Positions 9,223-18,055 are shown, counted from the stretch's first letter. The stretch is DNA of 64,000 bases from Rhizomicrobium electricum (GCF_011762045.1 NZ_JAASQS010000003.1:248001-312000); one strand, 5' to 3'. The notes: generated from the sequence alone by a model not told the origin. Made by a program: numbers and translations.

Positions 9223-10089
9223 ATGTCCATAGCCGGCATCGGCTCGCAGGGATCGGGCAATCTGTCCCAAATCCTGTCGAGCCTGCTTACAAAGCTGGAT
9301 ACGACGTCGAAGACGACAAACTCAACGTCGGACACCACCAGCACGACCAAGACGACCGCCACCGCCGCAACCGACGGCGGCCTGACCGGAAGCACCACGC
9401 CCAGCCTTTCGAGCATGATCCTGGGCGTGCTGATGCAGATGCAGCAGCAGTCGTCCACCTCGTCCACGTCCGCCACCACCGACAGCGATGACACCACGTC
9501 GGCGACGTCGGCCACCGGATCGACGGGAACCAATCCCATGTCCAAGCTGTTCTCGGCCATGGATTCCGATTCCGACGGCTCGGTAACGCAGTCGGAACTC
9601 GAGTCCTACATCACGAGCGCGGGCGGAACCACCGACGAAGCGGACGAACTTTATTCGCAAATCGCATCGGATTCCGACAGCGGCATCACGGAAAGCGATC
9701 TCGCCAAAGCGGCACCGCCGCCTCCGCCGCCGGGCGGCCACGGACCGGGCGGTCCCCCGCCGGCAGACGGCGCAAACGGCTCGAGCAATTCCTCGAGCGT
9801 CGGCGACGAACTGGTCAGTGCGCTCGACACCGACAGCGACGGAGCCATCAGCAAGGACGAGCTTTCGACCTATCTCACCGCCAACGGCGGCTCCGAGACA
9901 GAGGCCGATACGCTGTTCTCCTCGCTCAGTTCCGATGACAGCAGCTCCATCACCGCTTCGGATTTCAACGAGGCGGTCGAGAAGCTGACGTCCAGCTTCG
10001 CGACCAATCCCTACGCCTCGATCCTCAACATGCTGTCGTCCAGCAGCACGAGTACATCGAGCGGCAGCAAGGTATCGGTCAGCGCCTGA
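9223..10089 (+). CDS. EF-hand calcium-binding protein, Ser/Thr-rich
   Basis: A 288-aa protein; ATG 9223 is chosen because GGAGG lies 8 nt upstream. Residues 27-104 are almost entirely Ser/Thr/Asp. Two canonical EF-hand loops are visible, DSDSDGSVTQSE (114-125) and DTDSDGAISKDE (202-213). Each is followed about 35 residues later by a degenerate loop (around 149-160 and 236-247) that lacks acidic residues at key ligand positions. The two pairs are joined by a Pro/Gly-rich linker with a His (165-182). No signal peptide is evident. Automatic annotation sometimes labels similar proteins XopAW-like effectors; nothing here supports type III secretion. The role is probably calcium buffering or sensing near the envelope, but this is a guess. 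Confidence 0.8.
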   Translation: MSIAGIGSQGSGNLSQILSSLLTKLDTTSKTTNSTSDTTSTTKTTATAATDGGLTGSTTPSLSSMILGVLMQMQQQSSTSSTSATTDSDDTTSATSATGSTGTNPMSKLFSAMDSDSDGSVTQSELESYITSAGGTTDEADELYSQIASDSDSGITESDLAKAAPPPPPPGGHGPGGPPPADGANGSSNSSSVGDELVSALDTDSDGAISKDELSTYLTANGGSETEADTLFSSLSSDDSSSITASDFNEAVEKLTSSFATNPYASILNMLSSSSTSTSSGSKVSVSA

Positions 10090-10096
10090 TCGACAG

Positions 10097-10130
10097 AAAG
10101 GGAGACGGGCCCCACACCGCCTCCCTTTTT
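10097..10130 (+). terminator. Rho-independent terminator after the EF-hand gene
   Basis: GGGAG-A-CGG pairs with CCG-C-CTCCC across a short loop and is followed by TTTTT, 8 nt after the stop codon. Confidence 0.85.
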
Positions 10131-10252
10131 CCTGCAAGAATTCTCGTCCCAGTCAGTCCTGCGGACGGTTTGCGACAATATCGAAAACAATGGGCGAAAC
10201 CGCGCGGCGGCGGGCGAACTATAGTGTCCTCGTTCTGATGAGGATCATTCAA

Positions 10253-10759
10253 ATGACACGCCGATTAATCACCGCAGCTGCGGCTCTGCTGTTCGCTTCC
10301 GGCAGCGCGCTGGCGCAGACGCCGCCCCCGCCGGATCATTCCGGCAAAGCCGATATGCAGCAGCATTTCACCGACATGTGCCGGGATCGGCAGGCCCATA
10401 CGGCCGGCGAACTCGCCATGCTGGAAACCCGGCTGCAGCTTTCCGATCAGCAGAAGCCGCTGTTCGAGCGCTGGAAGAAAGTGAAACTCGGCGCCGCGAA
10501 ATCGTCCGATTGCCTGCCGCCGCCCGATGGCGAACCGACGATCGTCGACCGCGTCAAACACGAAGAGAAGATGCTGCGCGCGCGCCTCGACGAACTGAAG
10601 GCGGAACAGCCTGCGCTCGAAGCGCTTTTCGCCAGCCTCAGTCCCGAACAGAAAAAGGCGTTCGCACCGCCCCGTCATCCGGGCCAGGACCGCCCCGGTC
10701 CGATGCGCGGACCTGGCGACCACGGACCGGGAACCCCGCCCCCCGCTCCGGAGAACTAA
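10253..10759 (+). CDS. Small periplasmic Spy/CpxP-like protein with LTXXQ-type repeats
   Basis: A 168-aa protein. ATG 10253 is chosen because AGGA lies 8 nt upstream and a clean signal peptide ending ALAQ (about residue 22) follows. The mature part is helical, with LETRLQLSDQQKPLFERW and LFASLSPEQKKAF, which resemble the two LTXXQ motifs of Spy/CpxP chaperones. The last 30 residues are rich in Pro, Gly, His and Arg. Proteins of this family sit in the periplasm and are often induced by envelope-stress two-component systems; the OmpR-type system at 2.7-4.9 kb is a candidate controller, which is inference. A hairpin terminator follows directly. Confidence 0.75.
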   Translation: MTRRLITAAAALLFASGSALAQTPPPPDHSGKADMQQHFTDMCRDRQAHTAGELAMLETRLQLSDQQKPLFERWKKVKLGAAKSSDCLPPPDGEPTIVDRVKHEEKMLRARLDELKAEQPALEALFASLSPEQKKAFAPPRHPGQDRPGPMRGPGDHGPGTPPPAPEN

Positions 10760-10778
10760 GCCCCCTCCGGACAAAAGA

Positions 10779-10814
10779 GAACCCGCGAGTCCATCCCTCC
10801 GGACTCGCGGGTTC
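10779..10814. terminator. Bidirectional hairpin between convergent genes
   Basis: GAACCCGCGAGTCC and GGACTCGCGGGTTC form a perfect 14-bp stem with an 8-nt loop, between the Spy-like gene and the GH51 gene. T-rich runs occur on both sides (TGTATTTT on the plus strand, TCTCTTTT on the minus strand), so it can end both transcripts. Confidence 0.9.
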
Positions 10815-10832
10815 TGTATTTTCGGAACGACG

Positions 10833-12389
10833 TTACTGGAGCGTCAGGACCACCACCGACTTCGGCGGCAGGCTGAGCGACAGCTTGCCGTTCGCAAGCT
10901 TGGCACCGTTGAAGGCCACCGGATGAACCGTATCCGGCTTGTCGAAGGTGTTGTGTGCGTCCATCGTCGCGCCGGTGAGGATTTCACCCTTCACCTTGCC
11001 CGCCTTGACGCCCGCCAGCGTGGCCGAAACCACCGCCGCATTGTGCGGATCGAGATTGGCAAGCCCCACCACGATGGCACCCGACTTGGTCTTGGCCGCC
11101 GAAGCGCTGACCTGGGGCATCGTGATCCCGCCGAACGTGTAGTTGCCGGTCTTGAGGTCGATCGGCAGCGACGTCGCGTCCTGGAACGGCTTGTACATGT
11201 GGAAGACGTGATAGGTCGGCGTCAGTACCATCTTGGCGCCGTCGGTCAGTATCATCGCCTGAAGCACGTTGACGGTCTGCGCGATCGAAGTCATCTGCAC
11301 GCGATCGGCGTATTTGTGGAAGATGTTCAGGTTCGCCGCCGCCACGACCGCATCGCGGATGGTGTTCTGCTGCTGCAGGAAGCCCGGATTGGACCCCGGC
11401 GCCGGCTTGAACCAAGTGCCCCACTCGTCAATGTAGAGGCCTACCTTCTTGGTCGGACGATCGGACTTCTTCTCCGCCGCCGACATCATGTCGTCGTGCG
11501 TCTTGATGTAGCCGTCCATCTTGAGCGTGTTGGCGAGAACCCTGGCCCAGCCTTCTTCATTGAAGCCGGTGGCGTTGTCCTTGATCTCCCACTTGTCGCC
11601 CAGGACCGTGTAGTAGTGCAGCGAAATCCCGTCCATCGGGGCGCGGCGGTTGTCCATCAGCACTTTGGTGAAGTCGGTCCAGTCGCCGCTGCGGTCGCCG
11701 CTGGCCAGCATGATCGGGCCCGGCTGCTGCGCCGTTTTCATGAACGTGGCCCACTGATTGTACTGATCGGCGTAATACTCCGCCCGCATGTTGCCGCCGC
11801 AGCCCCAGGTCTCGTTGCCGAGAGCGTAAATAGCAACCTTGAACGGCTTGTCGCGGCCGTTGGCCTTGCGCTCCTTGACCAGCGTGGTGTCCTGGTTGCC
11901 GGTCATGTATTCGAGCCACTGCGCCGCTTCGGCCGCCGTGCCGGTGCCCATGTTCGCGTTGATATAGGCGTCGGCGCCGATCAGTTCGGCAAAATCGAAG
12001 AACTCGTGGGTGCCGAACGTGTTGGGATCTTCGACGCCGCCCCAGTTGGTGTTGAGGCGCGTGACGCGCTTGTCCTTGGGACCGATGCCGTCGCGCCAAT
12101 GGTATTCGTCGGCGTAGCAGCCGCCCGGCCAACGCACCAGCGGCACCTTCAATTCCTTGAGCGCCGCGATGACGTCATTGCGGAAGCCGCGGGTGTTGGG
12201 AATAGGCGACTTTTCGCCGACATATATGCCGCCGTAGATTCCGGTGCCGAGCATCTCGGAAAACTGTCCGTAGACGTATTTGTTGATGGTCGGACCCGGC
12301 CGGTCGGCATGGACCGTCAGGCTGGCAGGCGCGGCAAACGCCGACGACGCCATAAAAAGCGCCGCTGCTGCGGCCAGAAATGTCTTCAC
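10833..12389 (-). CDS. GH51 alpha-L-arabinofuranosidase, exported
   Basis: A 518-aa protein with a signal peptide ending AFAA (about residue 20) and a full GH51 (beta/alpha)8 barrel plus C-terminal jelly roll. LGNETWGCGG carries the acid/base E193 and YIDEWGTWF carries the nucleophile E322. VRWPGGCYADEYHWRDGIG (85-103) is the family signature. It releases terminal alpha-L-arabinofuranose from arabinan and arabinogalactan. GH51 enzymes are often intracellular, so the signal peptide places this one in the periplasm or outside. It is divergent from the GntR gene at 12606, which may control it through the 216-nt shared upstream region. Confidence 0.95.
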   Translation of the reverse strand: MKTFLAAAAALFMASSAFAAPASLTVHADRPGPTINKYVYGQFSEMLGTGIYGGIYVGEKSPIPNTRGFRNDVIAALKELKVPLVRWPGGCYADEYHWRDGIGPKDKRVTRLNTNWGGVEDPNTFGTHEFFDFAELIGADAYINANMGTGTAAEAAQWLEYMTGNQDTTLVKERKANGRDKPFKVAIYALGNETWGCGGNMRAEYYADQYNQWATFMKTAQQPGPIMLASGDRSGDWTDFTKVLMDNRRAPMDGISLHYYTVLGDKWEIKDNATGFNEEGWARVLANTLKMDGYIKTHDDMMSAAEKKSDRPTKKVGLYIDEWGTWFKPAPGSNPGFLQQQNTIRDAVVAAANLNIFHKYADRVQMTSIAQTVNVLQAMILTDGAKMVLTPTYHVFHMYKPFQDATSLPIDLKTGNYTFGGITMPQVSASAAKTKSGAIVVGLANLDPHNAAVVSATLAGVKAGKVKGEILTGATMDAHNTFDKPDTVHPVAFNGAKLANGKLSLSLPPKSVVVLTLQ

Positions 12390-12605
12390 GGTGTTCTCCC
12401 TGTTTCGGGCCGGTGCGGCCGGCCTACCCCTGACCCCTTCATAATACAGGGAAATTCCTCAGACAAATATTCTGATCGCCATAATTTAGGCATATTTCGA
12501 GGCCACCGCGATGGCTTCTAAACTGCGGCCATCGGGCGAAATCGCCCCATGTTCCGCGATACGAATCTCAGGTTATAGTGACGTGCAGGAGCGGATTGAG
12601 CGCAA

Positions 12606-13358
12606 ATGACGAAGCGTGCATCGTTTGGGCGGGGACGCCCAATCAACAAGGTCTTACGGCTGCACGGCTCTATAGCGCGTGACCTCGGCACTGCGATCAT
12701 GTCCGGCCGTTATCAGCCGGGCGACCTCTTGACCGGCGAAGTCGCCAGTTCGGAAAAGCTCGCCGTCTCCCGCACCGCTTATCGCGAGGCCGTCCGCATC
12801 CTGGCGGCCAAAGGGTTGGTCGAGTCCAAGCCCAAGGTCGGCACCAAGATCAGTCCGCGCAGCAAATGGAATCTGCTCGATCCCGACGTTCTCGCCTGGA
12901 CCTTCGCTGGCGAGCCTGACCTCGACCTGCTCCAGAGTCTGTTCGAACTGCGCGATGTCGTGGAATCGGCTGCGGCCGCAGTTGCCGCCACGCGCCGCAC
13001 GCCCGAACACCTGGAAGCGATGCGCGATGCCATCGAACGCATGACCCGTTTCACGCTCGCGACCGAAGCCGGCCGCCAGGGCGACCAAGACTTCCATCGC
13101 TGGCTGCTGGAAGCGACCGGCAATCCCTACATCATCTCGCTGACCACCGGCGTTCAGGCCGCGGTCAACACCACGACCATGTTCAAGCAGCGCGAACGGC
13201 CGCTGCCGCGCGATCCGGTGCCCGATCACATGGCCGTGTTCGAAGCGGTGGCCGCCGGCGACCCGGAACGGGCGCATCGCGAGATGAGCACCCTCGTCCA
13301 CCTTGCCTTGCAGGATACGCCCCTGCCGCGGGCGCGGGCAAAGCGAACTGCAGGCTAG
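12606..13358 (+). CDS. GntR-family transcriptional regulator, FCD (FadR) subfamily
   Basis: A 250-aa protein with an N-terminal winged helix (about 20-92, with SEKLAVSRTAYREAVRILAAKGL as the recognition region, written here in shortened form SRTAYREAV) and a C-terminal all-helical FCD sensor domain (about 105-235). The FCD metal/ligand residues appear in DQDFHRWLLEATGN and VPDHMAVFEAV. Members bind small sugar acids or organic acids. It is divergent from GH51 and first in a run with the Nif3-like and Old Yellow Enzyme genes (gaps 103 and 13 nt), so either or both may be its targets. The effector is unknown. Confidence 0.9.
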   Translation: MTKRASFGRGRPINKVLRLHGSIARDLGTAIMSGRYQPGDLLTGEVASSEKLAVSRTAYREAVRILAAKGLVESKPKVGTKISPRSKWNLLDPDVLAWTFAGEPDLDLLQSLFELRDVVESAAAAVAATRRTPEHLEAMRDAIERMTRFTLATEAGRQGDQDFHRWLLEATGNPYIISLTTGVQAAVNTTTMFKQRERPLPRDPVPDHMAVFEAVAAGDPERAHREMSTLVHLALQDTPLPRARAKRTAG

Positions 13359-13461
13359 GTCCTCGCGCGGCGTTTTTCACGCAAACCTGAACACGCTTTC
13401 GCTAACGCTGACGCGCCAATCCTGCTACCGATACCAAAGCCGTACTTTGGAGGATGTCGCG

Positions 13462-14337
13462 ATGACGGAATTCACACGCCGGACGATGCTGGCGGCCACC
13501 GGTGCTGCCGTTACCATGAACGCCAGGGCCGCAACGCCGCTGACCGCGGCGGCGGTGATCGACCGGATCAAGGCCCATATCGGGGTGCCATGGGCGGCAA
13601 AGACCGTTGACGGCATCATCGCGGGCGATGCTGCTACCCCGGTCACCGGCATCGCTACCACCATGATGGCGACCTATGCCGTCTTGAAGCGCGCGGCGGC
13701 CGAAGGCCTGAACTTCGTCGTCAGTCACGAGCCCACGTTCTGGTCCCACCAGGAAAACATTTCGGAAGTGAAAGACGATCCGATCTATCACGAGAAACTC
13801 GCCTTCATCACCGAGCATAAGCTCGTCAGCTTCCACTTCCACGACCACTGGCACGCCCTCAAGCCGCGCGACGGCATCAACGAAGGCGTGATGCGGCGGC
13901 TCGGCTGGACCGCTTATTCCGATGCCAAATATCCTAGCGTCTACAATCTGCCCCAAACGACGGTCGGCGCTCTGACCCGCCATCTGCAGACCAAGCTCAA
14001 CGCCGCCACCATCCGCACCATCGGCAATCCCGACATGCCGGTGAAGCGTGTTGTCGGCGGCTGGGGCTATGCCCAGAAACAGGCCGGCCAGCAGATCTTC
14101 AACAGCAAGGAAGGCATCGACGCGTTCATCATCGGCGAATGCTGGGAATGGGAACTGCAGGAATACGTCGCCGATCTGGTTACGTCCGGACGCAGCGCCG
14201 CGCTGATCATGGTCGGCCACATCAGTTCGGAGCAGTACGGCATGGAATACTGCGCCGAATGGATGAAAGGCTTCGTCCCCGAAGTGCCGGTCAAGTTCCT
14301 GGAAATGCCGGAGCCCTACTGGTCTCCGAAAGCCTGA
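13462..14337 (+). CDS. Nif3-like dinuclear-metal protein with Tat-type signal
   Basis: A 291-aa protein. ATG 13462 is preceded 8 nt upstream by GGAGG; longer in-frame starts lack such a site. The N-terminus, FTRRTMLAATGAA, has the twin-arginine and hydrophobic core of a Tat signal peptide. The rest is a NIF3-family domain: VVSHEPTFWSH stands where the family has its metal-binding histidines, and HFHDHWH and GECWEWE supply further ligands. NIF3 proteins form hexameric toroids with two metals per subunit and have no settled function; they are normally cytoplasmic, so export would be unusual. The Old Yellow Enzyme gene follows after 13 nt, which suggests a shared task. Confidence 0.8.
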   Translation: MTEFTRRTMLAATGAAVTMNARAATPLTAAAVIDRIKAHIGVPWAAKTVDGIIAGDAATPVTGIATTMMATYAVLKRAAAEGLNFVVSHEPTFWSHQENISEVKDDPIYHEKLAFITEHKLVSFHFHDHWHALKPRDGINEGVMRRLGWTAYSDAKYPSVYNLPQTTVGALTRHLQTKLNAATIRTIGNPDMPVKRVVGGWGYAQKQAGQQIFNSKEGIDAFIIGECWEWELQEYVADLVTSGRSAALIMVGHISSEQYGMEYCAEWMKGFVPEVPVKFLEMPEPYWSPKA

Positions 14338-14350
14338 GCGGAGTGCCGCC

Positions 14351-15451
14351 ATGCCCGCCAAACTATTCACGCCGTTCAATCTCGGCCAACTGACGCTTTC
14401 GAACCGCATCGTCATCGCGCCGATGTGCACCTATTCGGCAAGCGAGGGCTGCGCCAACGACTGGCATGTGATCCATTACGGCGGGCTGGCGCTGTCGGGG
14501 GCGGGTCTGCTGACCATCGAAGCGACAGCGGTGGCGCCCGAAGGCCGGATCACCTATGGCGACATCGGCCTGTGGAACGACGACTGCGAAGCGGCGCTCG
14601 GCAAAGTGCTCGCCAGCGTGCGGCGATGGTCCGACATGCCGGTTGCCATCCAGATCGCCCACGCCGGTCGCAAGGCCTCCACCGACCTGCCGTGGAACGG
14701 CGGCGCCCAATTGCCACCGGGCAGCGAACACGGCTGGCAAACGGTGTCGTCCTCGGCACAGCCGTTCGAAGCCGGCGAAAACGCGCCGGTATCCTTGGAT
14801 CGCGACGGGCTGAAGCGCATCCGCGAAGCCTTTGCCGAAGCCGCCAAACGCGCGGTGCGGCTAGGCTTCGATGCCATCCAGGTGCACAGCGCGCACGGCT
14901 ATCTGCTGCATCAGTTCCTGTCGCCGCTCGCCAACACACGCGACGATGAATACGGCGGCGGCCTCGAAAACCGCCTGCGCTTCCCGCTCGAAGTGTTCGA
15001 CGCGATGCGCGAAGCGGTTCCCGACAAGATACCGCTCACCGCTCGCATGTCCGGCACCGACTGGGTCGACGGTGGTTGGGACATCGACCAGACCGTCGCC
15101 TACGCCAAGGCGCTGGAAGCGCGCGGCTGCACGGCGATCCACATTTCGAGCGGCGGACTGTCGCTGCTGCAGAAAATCCCATTGGGGCCGAATTATCAGG
15201 TGCCGCTGGCGCGCGCCGTGAAACAGGCGGTGAAGATTCCGGTCGTCACCGTCGGGCTCATCACCGAGGCCCAACAGGCCGAAGCGATCGTCGGCACCGG
15301 CGATGCCGATCTCGTCGCCGTAGCGAGGGCGGTACTTTACGATCCACGCTGGCCCTGGCATGCGGCAGCGGCACTCGGCGCCAGAGTGAAGGCGGCACCG
15401 CAATATCTACGCTCGGCCCCGCGGAGCGCGCCGGACCTGTTCAAGGCGTAA
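14351..15451 (+). CDS. NADH:flavin oxidoreductase, Old Yellow Enzyme family (YqjM-like)
   Basis: A 366-aa FMN-dependent TIM-barrel protein. Features of the YqjM class are PMCTYSA with C26 and Y28, IAHAGRKAS with H104, and the substrate-binding pair H179/H182 in VHSAHGYLLHQFLSP. The end of the barrel, VTVGLIT followed by ADLVAVARAVLYDPRW, carries the phosphate-binding region. Such enzymes reduce activated C=C bonds of enals, enones or nitro compounds with NAD(P)H. The gene is 13 nt downstream of the Nif3-like gene and is almost certainly cotranscribed. It ends 12 nt before the convergent galactose dehydrogenase gene. Confidence 0.93.
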   Translation: MPAKLFTPFNLGQLTLSNRIVIAPMCTYSASEGCANDWHVIHYGGLALSGAGLLTIEATAVAPEGRITYGDIGLWNDDCEAALGKVLASVRRWSDMPVAIQIAHAGRKASTDLPWNGGAQLPPGSEHGWQTVSSSAQPFEAGENAPVSLDRDGLKRIREAFAEAAKRAVRLGFDAIQVHSAHGYLLHQFLSPLANTRDDEYGGGLENRLRFPLEVFDAMREAVPDKIPLTARMSGTDWVDGGWDIDQTVAYAKALEARGCTAIHISSGGLSLLQKIPLGPNYQVPLARAVKQAVKIPVVTVGLITEAQQAEAIVGTGDADLVAVARAVLYDPRWPWHAAAALGARVKAAPQYLRSAPRSAPDLFKA

Positions 15452-15463
15452 CGCGGCGGAAAA

Positions 15464-16393
15464 TCATTCTTTAAACGGCGCCACCGTCGAACGTCCGGCT
15501 GTGGCGAGGATTTCCGTCACCAGTTCGAGCGGGCGCTTGTCGGTTTCGGAAACGCCGCGCGCGATCAGATCGGCGAAACGGTCATAGAGCGAGGTGTACT
15601 CTTCCCGCTGGGTGCCGAGCTGGACCATCATGCCACGGCCGCTGGTCGCGAAGCCTTGCCAGGCGAGCGTCAGCATGCCGTCGTCGGTCTCGATCTCCAT
15701 CGCGCGCGCCTGATCGCCGCGATGGCGGAAATCGAATTCGGAGTCGATCGTCGCTCCGCTCGGCGTGCGGAAGGCCACCGCAGCCGCGATCGGACTGACG
15801 CAGTTTTCCGGCACCAGAAGATGCGCGAAATCGACCTCGACCGGCTCCGACAGAATGCGGGTCAGAATGGAAATCGCATTGATGCCGGCATCGAGAACGC
15901 CGAAGCCGCCGTCCTGCCAAATCCAGGTCTGGCCCGGATGCCACTGGCGCACGTCTTCCTTCCACACCACATGGCCGCCGCGCACCGTCCGCCGGTCCAT
16001 CCAACGCACCGCGCGTTCGACGGCGTCGCTTTCGCGTGCATGCCAAGTTTGGAACAGGGTGCGGCCGCGTTCTGCCGCCAGCGCCGTCAGGGCATCGAAT
16101 TGGGCCACCGTCGGGCACGGCGGCTTTTCGAGCAGTACATGCTTGCCGCGGGTGAGCGCTAGACGCGCCGCTTCGAAATGCGCCTGCGGCGGCGTGCAGA
16201 TGGCCACCGCATCGAGCTCCGGACAGCCGTCGAGCATCGCTTCCATGCTGGCGAACGATGCCACATCGGGAAGCTGCACCTTGGCGCTGGCGCACGCCGC
16301 CAGTTCGAAGGCGGCATTGGCCTTCAACGCCGGAACGTGCTCCTCCAGCGCGATTTTGCCCAGACCAACGATGCCGACCCGAATAGGCTGCAA
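15464..16393 (-). CDS. gal: D-galactose 1-dehydrogenase (Gfo/Idh/MocA family)
   Basis: A 309-aa protein with a Rossmann domain (GIVGLGKIALEEHVPAL, 8-24) and EKPPC with the catalytic-region K90. Long stretches such as WKEDVRQWHPGQTWIWQ and the LVPENCVSPIAA region closely match the Pseudomonas fluorescens galactose dehydrogenase as I remember it. It oxidises beta-D-galactose to galactono-lactone with NAD(P); the Pseudomonas enzyme also takes L-arabinose. It is the third gene of a leftward run with a lactonase and a GntR regulator, i.e. the first steps of the oxidative De Ley-Doudoroff route. No signal peptide, so cytoplasmic. Confidence 0.88.
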   Translation of the reverse strand: MQPIRVGIVGLGKIALEEHVPALKANAAFELAACASAKVQLPDVASFASMEAMLDGCPELDAVAICTPPQAHFEAARLALTRGKHVLLEKPPCPTVAQFDALTALAAERGRTLFQTWHARESDAVERAVRWMDRRTVRGGHVVWKEDVRQWHPGQTWIWQDGGFGVLDAGINAISILTRILSEPVEVDFAHLLVPENCVSPIAAAVAFRTPSGATIDSEFDFRHRGDQARAMEIETDDGMLTLAWQGFATSGRGMMVQLGTQREEYTSLYDRFADLIARGVSETDKRPLELVTEILATAGRSTVAPFKE

Positions 16394-16420
16394 AACGGAC
16401 TCCGTTACACTCGGTCGTGA

Positions 16421-17158
16421 CTAACTGCGGCGTATCTTGCGCGGTTCGGGCACACCGTCCGAATCCGCCTTGTTGATCAAATCCAATGCTTCCTGAATGA
16501 GGGCACGCGTCGCCAACTCGGCGCCTTCGGCATCGCCCGCCAGGATGGCATCGGAAATCTTCTTGTGGTCGGGCACGCTGGCACGCCGCACGCCCTTGTA
16601 GCGGTTCTGCATGCGGATCGAAATGCGCAAGGCCGACTCCGTCACGCCGGACAACTGTGAATAGAAGCGATTGCCGCTGGCGCGCAGAACCGCCAGATGA
16701 AAGGCGATGTCGGACGGGAGCGGATCGTCTTCGTCACGGTCGGCCTGGGCCATCTGGTCGATCGCGGTGCGAATGGCCGCCTTGGCTTCGGGCGGAGCGA
16801 TCATCGCCGCCAGCGCCGCCGCCTTGGGCTCCACCGCCAGACGCACCTGGGCGAATTCGCGCAGAAGCGCGTAGGACGGCTTGCGCTCCAACAGCCAGCG
16901 CAGCACGTCGGGATCGAGCAGATTCCAATTCTCTTCCGGCTGAACCCAGGTGCCCTGGCGCGGACGCGCGGAGAGCAGCCCCTTTGCCGTCAGCATCTTC
17001 ACCGCTTCGCGCAGAACGCTGCGGCTGGCGCCATACTGCTTGCACAAATCGGCTTCGATCGGGAACGGGTTCTTGGCGGAATAGCCTCCCGACACGATTG
17101 CCACACCGAGCGCCTGGACGATGCGGTACGTCAGATTTTGACCGTCGCTGCGCGCCAC
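16421..17158 (-). CDS. GntR-family regulator, FCD subfamily (DgoR-like), in the galactose dehydrogenase operon
   Basis: A 245-aa protein with a winged helix (about 8-75, ending LLSARPRQGTWVQPEENWNLLDPDVL) and an FCD domain (about 90-225; DIAFHLAVLRASGN and VPDHKKISDAIL carry the ligand-site residues). It lies between the lactonase gene (7-nt gap upstream) and the galactose dehydrogenase gene (27-nt gap). DgoR-type regulators sense galactonate. The palindrome at 18326-18340, in the promoter region of this operon and of the divergent TonB receptor, recurs at other galactose genes, so this protein is my first candidate for its binding factor. Confidence 0.88.
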   Translation of the reverse strand: MARSDGQNLTYRIVQALGVAIVSGGYSAKNPFPIEADLCKQYGASRSVLREAVKMLTAKGLLSARPRQGTWVQPEENWNLLDPDVLRWLLERKPSYALLREFAQVRLAVEPKAAALAAMIAPPEAKAAIRTAIDQMAQADRDEDDPLPSDIAFHLAVLRASGNRFYSQLSGVTESALRISIRMQNRYKGVRRASVPDHKKISDAILAGDAEGAELATRALIQEALDLINKADSDGVPEPRKIRRS

Positions 17159-17164
17159 GCGGCG

Positions 17165-18055
17165 TTACCCCTCAAGTTCTGCGGCTTGGGGCCAAGTGCC
17201 GATGTCGAAACGGCTTTCCTTAAGTCCCTGAACGGCGACATTGTACACGAAGAGATCGCCTGCGCCAGTTTCGCCGGCGGCCCGCCCGCACCGCGCCGTG
17301 GTCACCAGCAGATGATCCCGGCCGGGACCGCCGAAGGTCACGCAGGTCGGCTGCGATACCGGTATATCGAGAACGCTATCGACCCGCCCATCGGGCGCGT
17401 AGCGAATGACGCAGCCGCCACCCCATTGGGCACTCCAGACATAGCCCTCGCTATCGACCGCAGCACCATCGGGGCACATCCCCGCGGCAGAACGGGCAAA
17501 CTCGGTGCGCCCGGACAGCGCGCCGGTGTCCGGATCGAACGCAAAACGCCAGATCGTTCCTTGCCGGGAGTCGGCGAAGTAGCAGACGGTGCCATCGGGG
17601 CTCCAGCACAGCCCGTTGGCAATCCCGATGCCGCGCACGCGGGTTTCGATCCGTGCGTCCGCAACACAATAGAGACAAGCCTCGGACCGGCTTTCCTCTG
17701 CCTCCATCATGCCGCCGGCCCAGAACCGTCCCTGGCGATCGACCCGGCCGTCGTTCATGCGCTGGCCCTTGCCAAGTCCTTCGGGACGGCCGAGCGTATC
17801 GACCGTACCGTGCAGCGGATCGTAGAGCGCGAATCCATTATCGAATGCGGCGATCAATTCCCGCCGGCCGTCGATAAAACCGAACGAAGCCAACCGCGCC
17901 GGTGTCGGATAATGCATCAGGGCTCGGGTTTCCCAATCGAGCCGATGGAGCGTGCGCCCTTCGATATCGGTCCACCACACCGCGCCTGCGATATCGTCCC
18001 ACAGCACGCACTCGCCGAGTTCATCGGCGACTTCGATCCGTTCGTGCGGTTTCAT
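17165..18055 (-). CDS. Sugar lactonase, SMP-30/gluconolactonase/LRE family
   Basis: The protein is 296 aa if it starts at ATG 18055. An in-frame TTG at 18082 would add 9 residues, and neither start has a strong ribosome binding site. It is a six-bladed propeller; the metal ligands are expected at E14 (DELGECVLW), the Asn in GIANGLCWSPDG, and the Asp in PDGAAVDSEG. Family members open gluconolactone, L-arabinolactone or galactonolactone. As the first gene of the operon with galactose dehydrogenase, it most likely hydrolyses galactono- and/or arabino-lactone. No signal peptide. Confidence 0.88.
   Translation of the reverse strand: MKPHERIEVADELGECVLWDDIAGAVWWTDIEGRTLHRLDWETRALMHYPTPARLASFGFIDGRRELIAAFDNGFALYDPLHGTVDTLGRPEGLGKGQRMNDGRVDRQGRFWAGGMMEAEESRSEACLYCVADARIETRVRGIGIANGLCWSPDGTVCYFADSRQGTIWRFAFDPDTGALSGRTEFARSAAGMCPDGAAVDSEGYVWSAQWGGGCVIRYAPDGRVDSVLDIPVSQPTCVTFGGPGRDHLLVTTARCGRAAGETGAGDLFVYNVAVQGLKESRFDIGTWPQAAELEG

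Noticed and set aside
9223..10089. Type III effector label for the EF-hand protein
   Set aside because: No secretion system genes or effector features are visible; the resemblance is only to Ca-binding loops and Ser-rich sequence.
12471..12490. TCAGA and TCTGA inverted arms upstream of GH51 as a regulator site
   Set aside because: Arms are only 5 bp with a 7-nt spacer and the element does not recur in the window, so chance is likely.
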